DNA of 12,988 bases from a bacterium (GTDB lineage Bacteria; UBP14; UBA6098; B30-G16), in the NCBI GenBank assembly GCA_030620455.1, contig JAUXEQ010000015.1, positions 1 to 12,988 of the forward strand. Direction: 5' to 3'. The notes beneath the pieces were generated by a model, which saw only the letters and a list, made by a program, of their open reading frames with translations, made no database searches and was not told where the DNA came from. Made by a program: the position numbers and the translations under genes. Positions 1 to 7,080 of this stretch are shown piece by piece; the first letter of the stretch is position 1, and each line of letters starts with the position of its first letter.

Positions 1-12
1 ATTTGCGGGTAG

Positions 13-55
13 TTATTCAGATGAAAAGCCATTAGATAGCAAACATTATTCAGAT
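13..55. repeat. 10-base direct repeat upstream of the SpoIIAA-like gene
   Basis: TTATTCAGAT occurs at 13-22 and again at 46-55, so the copies start 33 bases apart, about three helical turns. The repeats lie just upstream of the putative promoter of the following + strand gene and could be a regulator's half-sites. In AT-rich DNA a 10-base repeat may also be chance. Confidence 0.3.
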
Positions 56-83
56 TATCTACTTCTTTTTTCTTAGAATTTTT

Positions 84-112
84 TTGAGTGACATTATATT
101 AATTAATATTAC
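84..112 (+). promoter_or_regulatory. Putative sigma-70-type promoter for the SpoIIAA-like gene
   Basis: TTGAGT at 84-89 and TATTAC at 107-112 are separated by 17 bases. A 14-base AT-only perfect palindrome (ATATTAATTAATAT, 96-109) overlaps the -10 side. Transcription from here would start near 118-120, which fits the coding start at 141 better than an ATG at 117. Both hexamers are imperfect. Confidence 0.25.
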
Positions 113-140
113 AAACATGAAACTTAACAGAAAGAATGAT

Positions 141-503
141 ATGTATAAAATCATGGATGGAACCGAGGGAGCAATTGTAGCAGTTAAGCTTAGCGGTAAG
201 CTTACCGATGAAAGTAACGATGAGTTGATGGATATTTTTGAAAATGCAATTGCCAAAACTGGAAATCTCAGAGTGTTAATGTATCTTGAAAATTTCAAAG
301 GTTGGAATCCCGGAGCTATGCTAGAGGAGTTTAAATTTGCGATTAAGCATCGAGATAAATTTGAAAGGATTGCTGTGGTTGGAGATTCGGAGTGGCTAAA
401 TTGGATTACAAAAGCGGATGACATATTCTCCCCGATTAACGAGAAGTATTTCAACAACAATGACGAGAAAAAGGCTTGGAAGTGGATTAAAGAAGGTCTC
501 TGA
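141..503 (+). CDS. SpoIIAA-like (STAS-fold) family protein
   Basis: A 120-residue cytosolic protein of the SpoIIAA-like family. Visible signatures are the N-terminal strand region with 'AIVAVKLSGKLTDES' (residues 11-25), the central helix/strand 'DKFERIAVVGDSEWLNW' (72-88) and the terminal 'EKYFNNNDEKKAWKWI' (101-116). This order is typical of the family, whose STAS/CRAL-TRIO-like fold is thought to bind lipidic or hydrophobic ligands; no enzyme activity is established. I chose ATG 141 because the family normally begins a few residues before the first strand, and AGAAAG lies 6 bases upstream. Longer starts at 117 (ATG) or 84 (TTG) are possible, but 84 falls inside the putative promoter. The gene stands alone and converges on the DinB-like gene. 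Function here is unknown; it is probably not the sporulation anti-anti-sigma factor itself. Confidence 0.85.
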   Translation: MYKIMDGTEGAIVAVKLSGKLTDESNDELMDIFENAIAKTGNLRVLMYLENFKGWNPGAMLEEFKFAIKHRDKFERIAVVGDSEWLNWITKADDIFSPINEKYFNNNDEKKAWKWIKEGL

Positions 504-508
504 CTGTA

Positions 509-529
509 ATTAAAAAAAGAATTTTTAAT
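509..529. terminator. AT-only hairpin between convergent genes (weak terminator candidate)
   Basis: ATTAAAAA (509-516) and TTTTTAAT (522-529) form a perfect 8-base stem with a 5-base loop, six bases past the stop codon of the SpoIIAA-like gene. It has no GC pairs, so it is weak as an intrinsic terminator. The position between convergent genes is suggestive. Confidence 0.3.
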
Positions 530-594
530 CGAAGAGTGAACTTTTCTGAGTAGATAATATTGTAGCATTTTTTCGGTGAGATAATCATATAAAA

Positions 595-1098
595 TCAACA
601 CGGATTATCCTTCACATCTTTCAACATAGCTTTCAATTGTTGAATTTTACCAATATGTAGGGCTGTATGGGCTACTGTAATAAACAACCATTGGCTGATT
701 GTTTCGCCATAGGGTGAATTCATAGGAACGAAATTCAACTGTTTCTCGTGAAGAGTATCTATAAAATTATGGCTTTCTTTGCGGACTTCTCTAACCCAAC
801 TTAGAACGTCTGCAATAGAGTTAATCGATCCTTTGAGTTGCTTAACAGAAACCCATTCTGTCCCGAAAATTTCATATTTATGCGGAATGATTTCAGTTCC
901 AAGACCCTGAATAAATAATCCGATATGCGATCTTTCCCTGTGAGCTATGTGCCCAACATGCCATAAGATGCATAGAGAATTGCTATCCGGAACCCAAAAC
1001 AAATCCTTGTCTTCTATATCCTCTATTAATGTCAGTGGGTCGCTATACCAAAATCCCCAACCATAAAAAAAATGTAGGATGTCTTTCCAGTTCTTCAT
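595..1098 (-). CDS. DinB-fold family protein
   Basis: A 167-residue soluble four-helix-bundle protein of the DinB/YfiT-like superfamily. Members of this superfamily hold a metal with three histidines; bacillithiol- or mycothiol-dependent S-transferases and many uncharacterised proteins belong to it. The expected ligands are visible: 'WHVGHIAHRE' near residues 46-55 (H47 or H50) and 'HTALHIGKIQ' at 144-153 (H144 and H148, the usual HxxxH). The aromatic-rich first helix (F10 to W17) and the 'SQWLF' segment before the second histidine pair also fit. ATG 1098 has a clear AGGAGA ribosome binding site a few bases upstream. It is transcribed divergently from the release-factor gene and has no operon partner in view. 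Substrate and thiol cofactor cannot be told from sequence. Confidence 0.85.
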   Translation of the reverse strand: MKNWKDILHFFYGWGFWYSDPLTLIEDIEDKDLFWVPDSNSLCILWHVGHIAHRERSHIGLFIQGLGTEIIPHKYEIFGTEWVSVKQLKGSINSIADVLSWVREVRKESHNFIDTLHEKQLNFVPMNSPYGETISQWLFITVAHTALHIGKIQQLKAMLKDVKDNPC

Positions 1099-1227
1099 TT
1101 TATCTCCTATTATAAATTTCCACTTAATTAGAAAAAAATAAAGGGAAATGCAAGTATCTATTCATAAATTAAACTGTTTTAAGTTATATTCTCAGACTGT
1201 TAAAACAACTTATTCCAAATACATTAT

Positions 1228-1257
1228 TTGAAACTATACGATTCTTAATAATATTCT
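1228..1257 (+). promoter_or_regulatory. Putative promoter upstream of the release-factor homologue
   Basis: TTGAAA (1228-1233) and TATTCT (1252-1257) are 18 bases apart, a sigma-70-type arrangement. It would give a leader of roughly 145 bases. The TATAAT at 1301-1306 is a competing -10 candidate. Confidence 0.3.
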
Positions 1258-1287
1258 AAATTATCCTAAAAGAAAGTCAAGAGATCG

Positions 1288-1306
1288 ATTGATAAATCAA
1301 TATAAT
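1288..1306 (+). promoter_or_regulatory. Inverted repeat overlapping a TATAAT box (operator candidate)
   Basis: ATTGAT (1288-1293), AA, ATCAAT (1296-1301) is a perfect 6+2+6 inverted repeat whose last base is the first base of a perfect TATAAT (1301-1306). A regulator bound here would block that -10 element. The matching -35 is weak, so the promoter itself is uncertain. Confidence 0.3.
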
Positions 1307-1409
1307 AGATGATATTAAAAGAGTGTGTATATCTAACGTAAACTGCTTTGCGGATTCATTGTATGAGTATAATGTTTTCAACAATTGCTATTTAAAATTG
1401 GAGGTTTCG

Positions 1410-2438
1410 ATGAAAATATCTGAGGAAGTGTTACATGCATTAGCAGGTCTATCGGAAACTGACAGAAGCGTACTATCTGTCTATTTGCGTACCTACGGCG
1501 ATTGGGATTTGGTTGATAGATTTATTGAGAATGAAAGCAAGAAGCTTGTGCCGTTTTTGACAGGGAATGAAAAAGAATATTTAGACTTTTCACTTTCATT
1601 ATTGAATGATTTTTTGATTCAAAAAAAATCTAAGGGCTATAATCGACCCGGCTTAGCTTTTTTCGCAGACATTGGCGCTGATTTTTGTGAAGGTTTGGAA
1701 CTTTCTATCCCACCTGAACAACTGCTTGCTGTGAGTAACGAGGCTATAATTGCTCCATTAGCTTTTGAACTCGATGAATACGAACCTGTAGGTGTAATTC
1801 TTGCCGATGCTTCTAAAGCTAGGATTCTAATTGTAGCTGGGCAGGTTATGGAGGATGTGAGTTCTTTAAAGGCGAAAATTCATCATTTGTCAAAGGTGGG
1901 TGGATGGTCGCAGATGAGGTATCAACGGCGGAGAATGAAACAGGTTAAGCATTTTGCAAAACAAGTTGCAAGTGATGCTGCAAAGGTGTTTGAAATAGAT
2001 AAAGTTAATAGAATATTTATGGCTGGCAACGATAGAATCCTTACTGCCATTGCAAATGAATTGCCCAAATCCATTAAGAATCGTGTAATTGGGAAGATTC
2101 CATGGGATCTCGATGCGGGTGATGATGAATTTATAAAGCGTGTTGCTCCGATTTATGAGAAGGTTGAACGTGAAAGCGAAAGGAAATTGCTTAGCATCTT
2201 TATTGGAGAATTGAAAAGACAGGGATTGGCAAGCTTTGGGATTGAAAATGTACGAAAGGCGTTAATGTTTGGTCAAGTCGATACGTTAATTCTTGACAAG
2301 TCGCTCGATCCTGAAATTCAGGAAGAGCTCGTTAATCTTGCAAAAGATATTTCCTCGTATGTTGAATTCATTGAAACTGGTAGTGAAATAATGTCTAAAA
2401 TAGATGGTGTTGGTGCGATGTTGAGATATAAAATCTGA
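1410..2438 (+). CDS. Bacterial eRF1-like protein (baeRF; Vms1/Ankzf1-type peptidyl-tRNA hydrolase family)
   Basis: A 342-residue cytosolic homologue of archaeal/eukaryotic release factor 1. The key feature is Gly164-Gly-Trp-Ser-Gln168 followed by a very basic stretch (RYQRRRMKQ). This corresponds to the GGQ loop of eRF1 and the G-S-Q loop of Vms1/ANKZF1, where the glutamine drives peptidyl-tRNA hydrolysis or cleavage. A strand, 'VGVILADASKARILIV' (about 129-144), opens the catalytic domain, and the C-terminal domain (about 280-342) ends in 'GVGAMLRY', typical of the L7Ae-like third domain. No zinc-ribbon cysteines are present. Bacterial members are proposed to act in ribosome rescue or on ribosome-bound substrates; the substrate of this one is unknown. 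ATG 1410 is chosen because GGAGG (1400-1404) sits five bases upstream; the in-frame GTG at 1323 has no such site. It is monocistronic as far as can be seen. Confidence 0.85.
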   Translation: MKISEEVLHALAGLSETDRSVLSVYLRTYGDWDLVDRFIENESKKLVPFLTGNEKEYLDFSLSLLNDFLIQKKSKGYNRPGLAFFADIGADFCEGLELSIPPEQLLAVSNEAIIAPLAFELDEYEPVGVILADASKARILIVAGQVMEDVSSLKAKIHHLSKVGGWSQMRYQRRRMKQVKHFAKQVASDAAKVFEIDKVNRIFMAGNDRILTAIANELPKSIKNRVIGKIPWDLDAGDDEFIKRVAPIYEKVERESERKLLSIFIGELKRQGLASFGIENVRKALMFGQVDTLILDKSLDPEIQEELVNLAKDISSYVEFIETGSEIMSKIDGVGAMLRYKI

Positions 2439-2558
2439 ATTAATTAATATATTTTAGAAGTTTATGAATTGGCTGTCTTAATATTTCTTTGGGTACATTG
2501 CTGTCATCAGAGGATCAATTTGCCATATTGTGCCAGTATGAGAAGTTATTGTTTTAAA

Positions 2559-3482
2559 CTACAATATAAATGCATCCAATGAAGGTCTTGCTGGATCGTG
2601 AAGTCTGAAATAATTGAGGGTTTTACGTTTGCTTCGGAATGCATAACAGTATTCGCATAGTCGAGGACACGTATCGTATGAACCTATATCGACGCTTTTT
2701 GCACATAGGCAATATTCCCGTTGACCTCGATCGGATGTGTGTTTTAACGCTATTTTCAAACCTTTGGATAACCAGTCTACATCGATACAAGGTCCGTCGG
2801 TTATGCCTAATTCGCTTAGTTCGTTATTCTGACAACATGATTGAATTATTAAATTGTTTTTCGCAGCAAGACTCACGATTTCCTGGAAAAGGTGCATTAC
2901 ATCCTCGTTATCTAACGGATTTTCAAGCATATCGGGAATCAATTTTCTCAATCGACTCATAACCGTTCTATATGGTGATAATCGACTCACGATGATTCTA
3001 TTTGTCTTTCCAGTCAAGGAATTTACCAGCTTTGTAATAACATTAAAATGCCATTGCGAGTTATATTTTTTTGTAATAATTATTGGATCGTAACGCAATG
3101 CTATTCTATTTGGACCGACAATTTGCGCAACTTTTTCGAAAGACTCTATTCCGTGATCTAAGCTAACACCATTCGGCTCGAGGCTGCGAGAATAGCCTGT
3201 TATTGTCCATAGAAATGCAAACGGAATATTTCGCTCATTAAGTTCAAGGAAAAAAGGAATCAGCGGTTCGGCATCACGTGTCCAGAAAACGATTGCTGCA
3301 ACATCTTGAGGTAATAGCGAAACTCTTGTTTGGATTTTGTAATTGAAAGGATTTCTTACTATAACATAGCCCTCACGAATTCGATTTATGAACCATCTCG
3401 CATAGAATGAAGGTATGTCAGTTCTTCTCGATGCCGAGATTATTTTTCCCAAGCCTAAACCTGGGATAGCTTCGGATTTCAT
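2559..3482 (-). CDS. DUF1848 family protein, C-terminal radical-SAM-like cysteine cluster
   Basis: A 307-residue protein recognisable as DUF1848: 'ISASRRTDIPSFY' (15-27), 'NPFN' (44-47), 'FWTRD' (66-70), 'RYDPIII' (130-136), and a C-terminal cluster C258-x-C260, C272-x3-C276-x2-C279 followed by YCYA. The CxxxCxxC spacing is that of radical SAM enzymes, which bind a 4Fe-4S cluster, but there it lies near the N-terminus. The family is known for this displaced cluster and has no established reaction. Additional cysteines C216 and C217 might add a ligand. The ATG overlaps the stop of the upstream gene by one base (TAATG), so translation is probably coupled. It is the last gene of the minus-strand operon. 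An iron-sulfur, SAM-dependent enzyme is inference. Confidence 0.9.
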   Translation of the reverse strand: MKSEAIPGLGLGKIISASRRTDIPSFYARWFINRIREGYVIVRNPFNYKIQTRVSLLPQDVAAIVFWTRDAEPLIPFFLELNERNIPFAFLWTITGYSRSLEPNGVSLDHGIESFEKVAQIVGPNRIALRYDPIIITKKYNSQWHFNVITKLVNSLTGKTNRIIVSRLSPYRTVMSRLRKLIPDMLENPLDNEDVMHLFQEIVSLAAKNNLIIQSCCQNNELSELGITDGPCIDVDWLSKGLKIALKHTSDRGQREYCLCAKSVDIGSYDTCPRLCEYCYAFRSKRKTLNYFRLHDPARPSLDAFIL

Positions 3483-4456
3483 TATAAATCTTCATTGCCC
3501 GATCTCTTTAGGACAGATTTAATATATTTATTCTTAATTAGATTATCGTATTTTGCTCTATAGAACTCTTCTTTGTCGTATAGACCTTCGAATTCTGCAC
3601 AGAGATACCCATATTTAGCCAATGAAGCACAATTTATGTCACTCTTGCCCTCATAAAATTTGTAGAGTTTGTCGATTATCTCTAAAGATTCTATACATTT
3701 CTCTTGGGTAAGATATATAAAAAGAAGAGTCCATTCTGTACTTCGAGTATTCGGGTATTTTCCTATGATGCTTTTAAGAATTCTTTGGGATTCATCGATT
3801 TTGCCGTAATCTAGAAGTGCCATTACTAAAGAGTATGACGCAAAATCTTCAAAAATCCTTGCTCGTCTTGAACTCTTGCGCAATGCATTAATTCCTTTTT
3901 CTCGTGCATCTTTTATTAAACCGAACTTCCTGAGAACTTCACCTTTACTCGATGTCCAATACCACAAATTCCCTAACATTGCAGATGCTTCTGGTCCTGC
4001 ACCGTTGTCGTTTACGATATTCTCTAAAACTTTGATAGCTCTATCGGAGTACTTCTTGCAGTTTAATGCATATTTAATCTTACCAGTGTGAGTATAGTAC
4101 ACACCTTCAATGAAACTTTGATACGTTAGAGCCACTCCGTAAGCAAGAACATCCCATTTATTAGAACTTTTCGGGTCAATTTTATCTAAGTCTTTTATTG
4201 GCGTTGCAGTCGATGCGCGTCTTAAGTAGGATGTATCTTCCATGTCCTTGGAGTAATGAAAGTATGTTATTGTTACTCCTAAGCCAGCTAAGAATTCATC
4301 ATCTAATGTGTTAAATAGTGTTACTGCCGAGTCGAATTCATCCTCGTAAATCAGTTGGAAACCGTTGTCGTACGTGGATATCCAATCCGGAATTCCCTGA
4401 CCAAAAAGGCAGGAAAATAATAGGATTGAAATAATAAACACGCAGTTAATTCTCAT
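3482..4456 (-). CDS. Exported TPR-like helical-repeat protein
   Basis: A 324-residue protein with an N-terminal signal peptide: Arg2, a hydrophobic core at 5-18, then L17-F-G19 and Gln20. Signal peptidase I cleavage after G19 would leave Gln first. An 'LFSC' at 13-16 is a poor lipobox and is a less likely alternative. The rest is alpha-helical with degenerate 34-residue-type repeats, for example 'ALLDYGKIDESQRILKSIIGKYP' in the C-terminal half. This pattern suggests tetratricopeptide-like repeats and a protein-binding role in the periplasm or at the outer membrane. ATG 4456 is chosen because it gives a clean signal peptide and overlaps the upstream TGA by four bases (ATGA); the longer frame from 4516 would overlap the oxidoreductase by about 60 bases. 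No specific family is recognised. Downstream it overlaps the DUF1848 start. Confidence 0.75.
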   Translation of the reverse strand: MRINCVFIISILLFSCLFGQGIPDWISTYDNGFQLIYEDEFDSAVTLFNTLDDEFLAGLGVTITYFHYSKDMEDTSYLRRASTATPIKDLDKIDPKSSNKWDVLAYGVALTYQSFIEGVYYTHTGKIKYALNCKKYSDRAIKVLENIVNDNGAGPEASAMLGNLWYWTSSKGEVLRKFGLIKDAREKGINALRKSSRRARIFEDFASYSLVMALLDYGKIDESQRILKSIIGKYPNTRSTEWTLLFIYLTQEKCIESLEIIDKLYKFYEGKSDINCASLAKYGYLCAEFEGLYDKEEFYRAKYDNLIKNKYIKSVLKRSGNEDL

Positions 4457-5409
4457 CTCGATGCTCCCATCTCTGAGATCGCTTTTGCCCAAACCAGAGC
4501 GTGGAATGAATTCCAATATGTTGGTCTTTCCTCATTTATTATGCAGTTAATAAAAAATTTTAGTTCCTCGTCGATAGGATCTACATCTTGAATTTGCGGA
4601 ACAATCCGCTCAAGCTTAGCTTCCCCAACTTGGATTATATCACCAATCGGATTCTTTTGAGCCAATCTATATATTTCAGTTTTCCTTGCCTGGAAATCCA
4701 CCGATATGTATGAATCTTTCTGGAATATGCGCATCTTCCTTTTGGGATGCACGGAAAGACGACTGGCTGTCAGATTGGCGACAGTACCACAACGGAATTT
4801 CAATCTGGCATTGGCTATGTCAGGTTTTTGAGTTAGAACAGGTGTTAGCGAAGTGTGTATTGATTCAATCCTGTGATCGACAATTTGTGCAAGCAGTTCC
4901 AAATCGTGTATCATTAAATCGTCAATAACAGAAATGTTTGTCGATCTTGAGCGAAATGGTGTCAACCTGTGAGCCTCGACGAAAAGCGGTTTTTTTATGT
5001 ATTCACGTGCTGCAACCCACGCCGGGTTGAAGTTCTCTACGTGTCCTACAATAAACGTTAAGTCCATTTCCTCCGCTACATTGAGAAGTATTTCAGCTTC
5101 ATCGAGTAGATATGTCATAGGCTTTTCGACCATAAGGTGAAGACCATTTGTCAGAACCATGTGTCCCATTCGACCGTGTGTTTCCGTTGGAGTTGCTAAA
5201 ACGATCGCATCTGAGATTTCTAGACATTGTTCAAAATTTTTTAAATTCTCAGTATTAAGTTCCTCTGCGATTTTTTTTGTTAATTCCGGTTTAATATCGT
5301 AGACACCGACCAAATCCACATTGGGAATGTCGATTAGTTTCTTGGCGTGGATAGCACCCATATGTCCGAGACCGACGACTGAAACTCTGACTTTTGAGCT
5401 TTGCTTCAT
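4453..5409 (-). CDS. Gfo/Idh/MocA family oxidoreductase, UDP-GlcNAc 3-dehydrogenase (GnnA)-like
   Basis: A 318-residue cytosolic NAD(P)-dependent sugar oxidoreductase. The Rossmann fold starts 'VSVVGLGHMGAIHAKKL' (9-25), followed by the acidic strand end 'VGVYD' (34-38), 'LATPTETH' (71-78) and the catalytic 'VEKP' (94-97, Lys96). In the second domain 'VGHVENFNPAW' (121-131) and 'DLMIHDLEL' (164-172, His168) resemble GnnA, which oxidises the 3-OH of UDP-GlcNAc for amino-linked lipid A. No gnnB aminotransferase or lpx gene is in the window, so the substrate is inferred and could be another nucleotide sugar or inositol. AGGAGA lies upstream of ATG 5409. The start is 52 bases from the end of the lamin-tail gene, so both may share a transcript; the stop overlaps the next ATG. 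Confidence 0.85.
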   Translation of the reverse strand: MKQSSKVRVSVVGLGHMGAIHAKKLIDIPNVDLVGVYDIKPELTKKIAEELNTENLKNFEQCLEISDAIVLATPTETHGRMGHMVLTNGLHLMVEKPMTYLLDEAEILLNVAEEMDLTFIVGHVENFNPAWVAAREYIKKPLFVEAHRLTPFRSRSTNISVIDDLMIHDLELLAQIVDHRIESIHTSLTPVLTQKPDIANARLKFRCGTVANLTASRLSVHPKRKMRIFQKDSYISVDFQARKTEIYRLAQKNPIGDIIQVGEAKLERIVPQIQDVDPIDEELKFFINCIINEERPTYWNSFHALVWAKAISEMGASR

Positions 5410-5461
5410 TTACATCTCCTAAATTATAATTATTAAAAGTTTTGTCATAATTTCAACCATA

Positions 5462-6805
5462 TTATCGTTTGATGGCTAATGCAGATTTAACAATTCTTGC
5501 GCCATCACCGTTTTCCACCTTTGCCACCACTACATATGCACCAGATAGAACGATATTACCGTTTTTATTGCATCCGTCCCAACTAACCATTCTCGTTTCT
5601 TTGAAATCAATAATCATATGACCTAAAATATCATAAATTCGAATCTCCACAGTAGATTTAAGTGGTGCGATTACTTTTATTATACAATTTGAAGCACTTG
5701 GGGTAAATGGATTCGGATCGATATCTATCTTTGCATTTGTCATCTCTGTTAATCCCCAGACAGAATTATCAGCACAAGGTGTTGGGCCTATTGTTGCGGC
5801 AAGCCAGTTTGAGGGTTCGTTGCCATCTGCATTTATTGAGATTAATTCAATACTCACATCGTATAGCCAATTCCTATCTACCTCCCAGGTTACAGTATCC
5901 AATTCGTCTTTTCGTGAATTTATCAGATACATTGTTTCACCCAAATTATTCAATCCCGTGAAATTTTCACACACAAGAATTGGGCATTCGCAATCGAAAA
6001 AAGCACTTGAAACGATTACATAATCGTCGGGATCTATTATCAAGTCGTCCTCAGTTATTGTAATTGTGGTTCTTTGATCTCTAACTTCAAATCCATTTAT
6101 ATTCACAGCTATTGTATCAGCATTATATATTTCGATCCACTCTGGTTTAAAAGATTCTGGTTTAAACATTATCTCTGTAATGACCAATTTTGGGTGCAGC
6201 AATGTTGTATCGGTTGTATCGTTTATGGAATTTGAATTCGCGATACACGGTGTAGATCCTGTGCTATCTGTGGAAAGATACCAATTGGCACTATCTGTGG
6301 GTGATTCGGTGATATCTTTCCGCTCAATAGAGATTCCGCTAAATCTGGGAAACCAGGAAACATCATAAAATGTACTATCGGAAATTACTCTATCAGGTGA
6401 AAAAATTATCACACCATCAATACCTGTGTCATTTAATTGACGCCAAGTTAAGGGAACTATAACCTCACATGTCAAGGTTTCGGGGTCAAATTTTGCTACA
6501 ATTAAATATTCATTAGAATCTAAAAAAATTGAATCATTAGTTATCCTAACTCCATTGTTCTGATAGTCTTTGTATGTAAAACCATAAAGACAGACCACAC
6601 TATCCGATACATTAACTAACTCAAACCATTCATCGCGTGTGCTAATCGGTTTGAACATAATCTCATTAACCCGTAATTGACAGTATACAGGCTGAATAAC
6701 GGTGCAAAGCACAAACATAATAATTAAAGTTAAATTCAATTTGAATTTTGCAATATGAAATGAATTTCCACTAAATTCATTAGTTGTTTGCAGTTTATTA
6801 ATCAT
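5462..6805 (-). CDS. Secreted surface protein with two lamin-tail domains and a FlgD-like C-terminal sorting domain
   Basis: A 447-residue exported protein. The signal peptide has Lys20/Lys22, a hydrophobic core at 23-40 and likely cleavage after VYC42, leaving Gln43. Two lamin-tail domains follow: about 44-188, with 'VNEIMFKP' and 'DEWFELVN'; and about 206-345, with 'ITEIMFKP' and 'PEWIEIYN'. Each ends in a related motif (GSTPCIAN, GPTPCADN). The C-terminal 85 residues carry the FlgD-Ig/type-A sorting pattern: 'DPNPFTP' (363-369), 'IRIYDILGHMI', 'SWDG' and 'SGAYVV', ending in IKR. In FCB-group bacteria such tails direct export by the type IX system. LTD domains are adhesion or scaffold modules; a specific partner is unknown. 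Several cysteines (C187, C271, C273, C279, C344) could pair in the oxidising envelope. The start lacks a good Shine-Dalgarno, but the next Met (30) lies inside the signal core. Confidence 0.85.
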   Translation of the reverse strand: MINKLQTTNEFSGNSFHIAKFKLNLTLIIMFVLCTVIQPVYCQLRVNEIMFKPISTRDEWFELVNVSDSVVCLYGFTYKDYQNNGVRITNDSIFLDSNEYLIVAKFDPETLTCEVIVPLTWRQLNDTGIDGVIIFSPDRVISDSTFYDVSWFPRFSGISIERKDITESPTDSANWYLSTDSTGSTPCIANSNSINDTTDTTLLHPKLVITEIMFKPESFKPEWIEIYNADTIAVNINGFEVRDQRTTITITEDDLIIDPDDYVIVSSAFFDCECPILVCENFTGLNNLGETMYLINSRKDELDTVTWEVDRNWLYDVSIELISINADGNEPSNWLAATIGPTPCADNSVWGLTEMTNAKIDIDPNPFTPSASNCIIKVIAPLKSTVEIRIYDILGHMIIDFKETRMVSWDGCNKNGNIVLSGAYVVVAKVENGDGARIVKSALAIKR

Positions 6806-6854
6806 TCTAAAAAAATCTGGTTTAAATAAATTTCATAGTCGACTCAAACTACAA

Positions 6855-6882
6855 TTAATAGATAAGACATTTTTCTTATCAA
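6855..6882 (-). promoter_or_regulatory. Promoter with embedded inverted repeat for the lamin-tail operon
   Basis: On the minus strand TTGATA (6882-6877) and TATTAA (6860-6855) are 16 bases apart. A perfect inverted repeat, GATAAGA (6861-6867) and TCTTATC (6874-6880) with a 6-base gap, fills the spacer and overlaps the -35. It looks like an operator placed on a promoter. Transcription would begin near 6848, about 42 bases before the start codon. Confidence 0.4.
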
Positions 6883-6907
6883 TCAAGATTAAATAGAATT
6901 TACTGCT

Positions 6908-7057
6908 GTGAAATATGCTCCGGATAGTATCGAAATCATTGAATTTATCCTCTTGTTTGAAATAGTCACAAATGCCGAATTGTCCAAAGAACAATACGTT
7001 AGGAGTGAATTATCGAATTGCTTAAATGTCATTTCTGCTTTTCACTTGCAAAAATGA
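6908..7057 (+). CDS. Possible 49-residue ORF (GTG start), doubtful
   Basis: An open frame of 49 codons from GTG 6908 to TGA 7055-7057, ending 23 bases before the threonylcarbamoyl-AMP synthase gene. The composition looks protein-like, with amphipathic segments such as 'IEIIEFILLFEIV' and 'NAELSKEQYVRSELSN'. It has no ATG and no clear ribosome binding site, and I recognise no family. It may be a small gene, a decayed gene remnant or chance. Confidence 0.15.
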   Translation: MKYAPDSIEIIEFILLFEIVTNAELSKEQYVRSELSNCLNVISAFHLQK

Positions 7058-7080
7058 GTAATTTATTTCATTATTAATGC

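Larger units (their letters stand above)
1099..1409. other. 311-base divergent intergenic region
   Basis: Very AT-rich DNA between the DinB-like gene (-) and the release-factor homologue (+). It contains promoter-like elements for the + strand (1228-1257 and a perfect TATAAT at 1301-1306), a perfect inverted repeat at 1288-1301, and a second TATAAT at 1368-1373. No convincing gene or RNA structure was seen. The in-frame upstream GTG at 1323 lacks a ribosome binding site and is judged to be leader, not coding. Confidence 0.5.

Noticed and set aside
59..601. 180-codon open frame on the minus strand opposite the SpoIIAA-like gene
   Set aside because: It is fully antisense to a recognisable conserved protein, has low-complexity Leu/Ser/Ile content and no ribosome binding site.
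1323..1409. 29-codon N-terminal extension of the release-factor homologue from GTG 1323
   Set aside because: There is no ribosome binding site, it overlaps a TATAAT, and GGAGG in front of ATG 1410 marks the start clearly.
4457..4516. Longer start for the TPR-like protein at 4516
   Set aside because: It would bury the signal peptide and overlap the oxidoreductase gene by about 60 bases; ATG 4456 gives a clean signal peptide and ATGA coupling.
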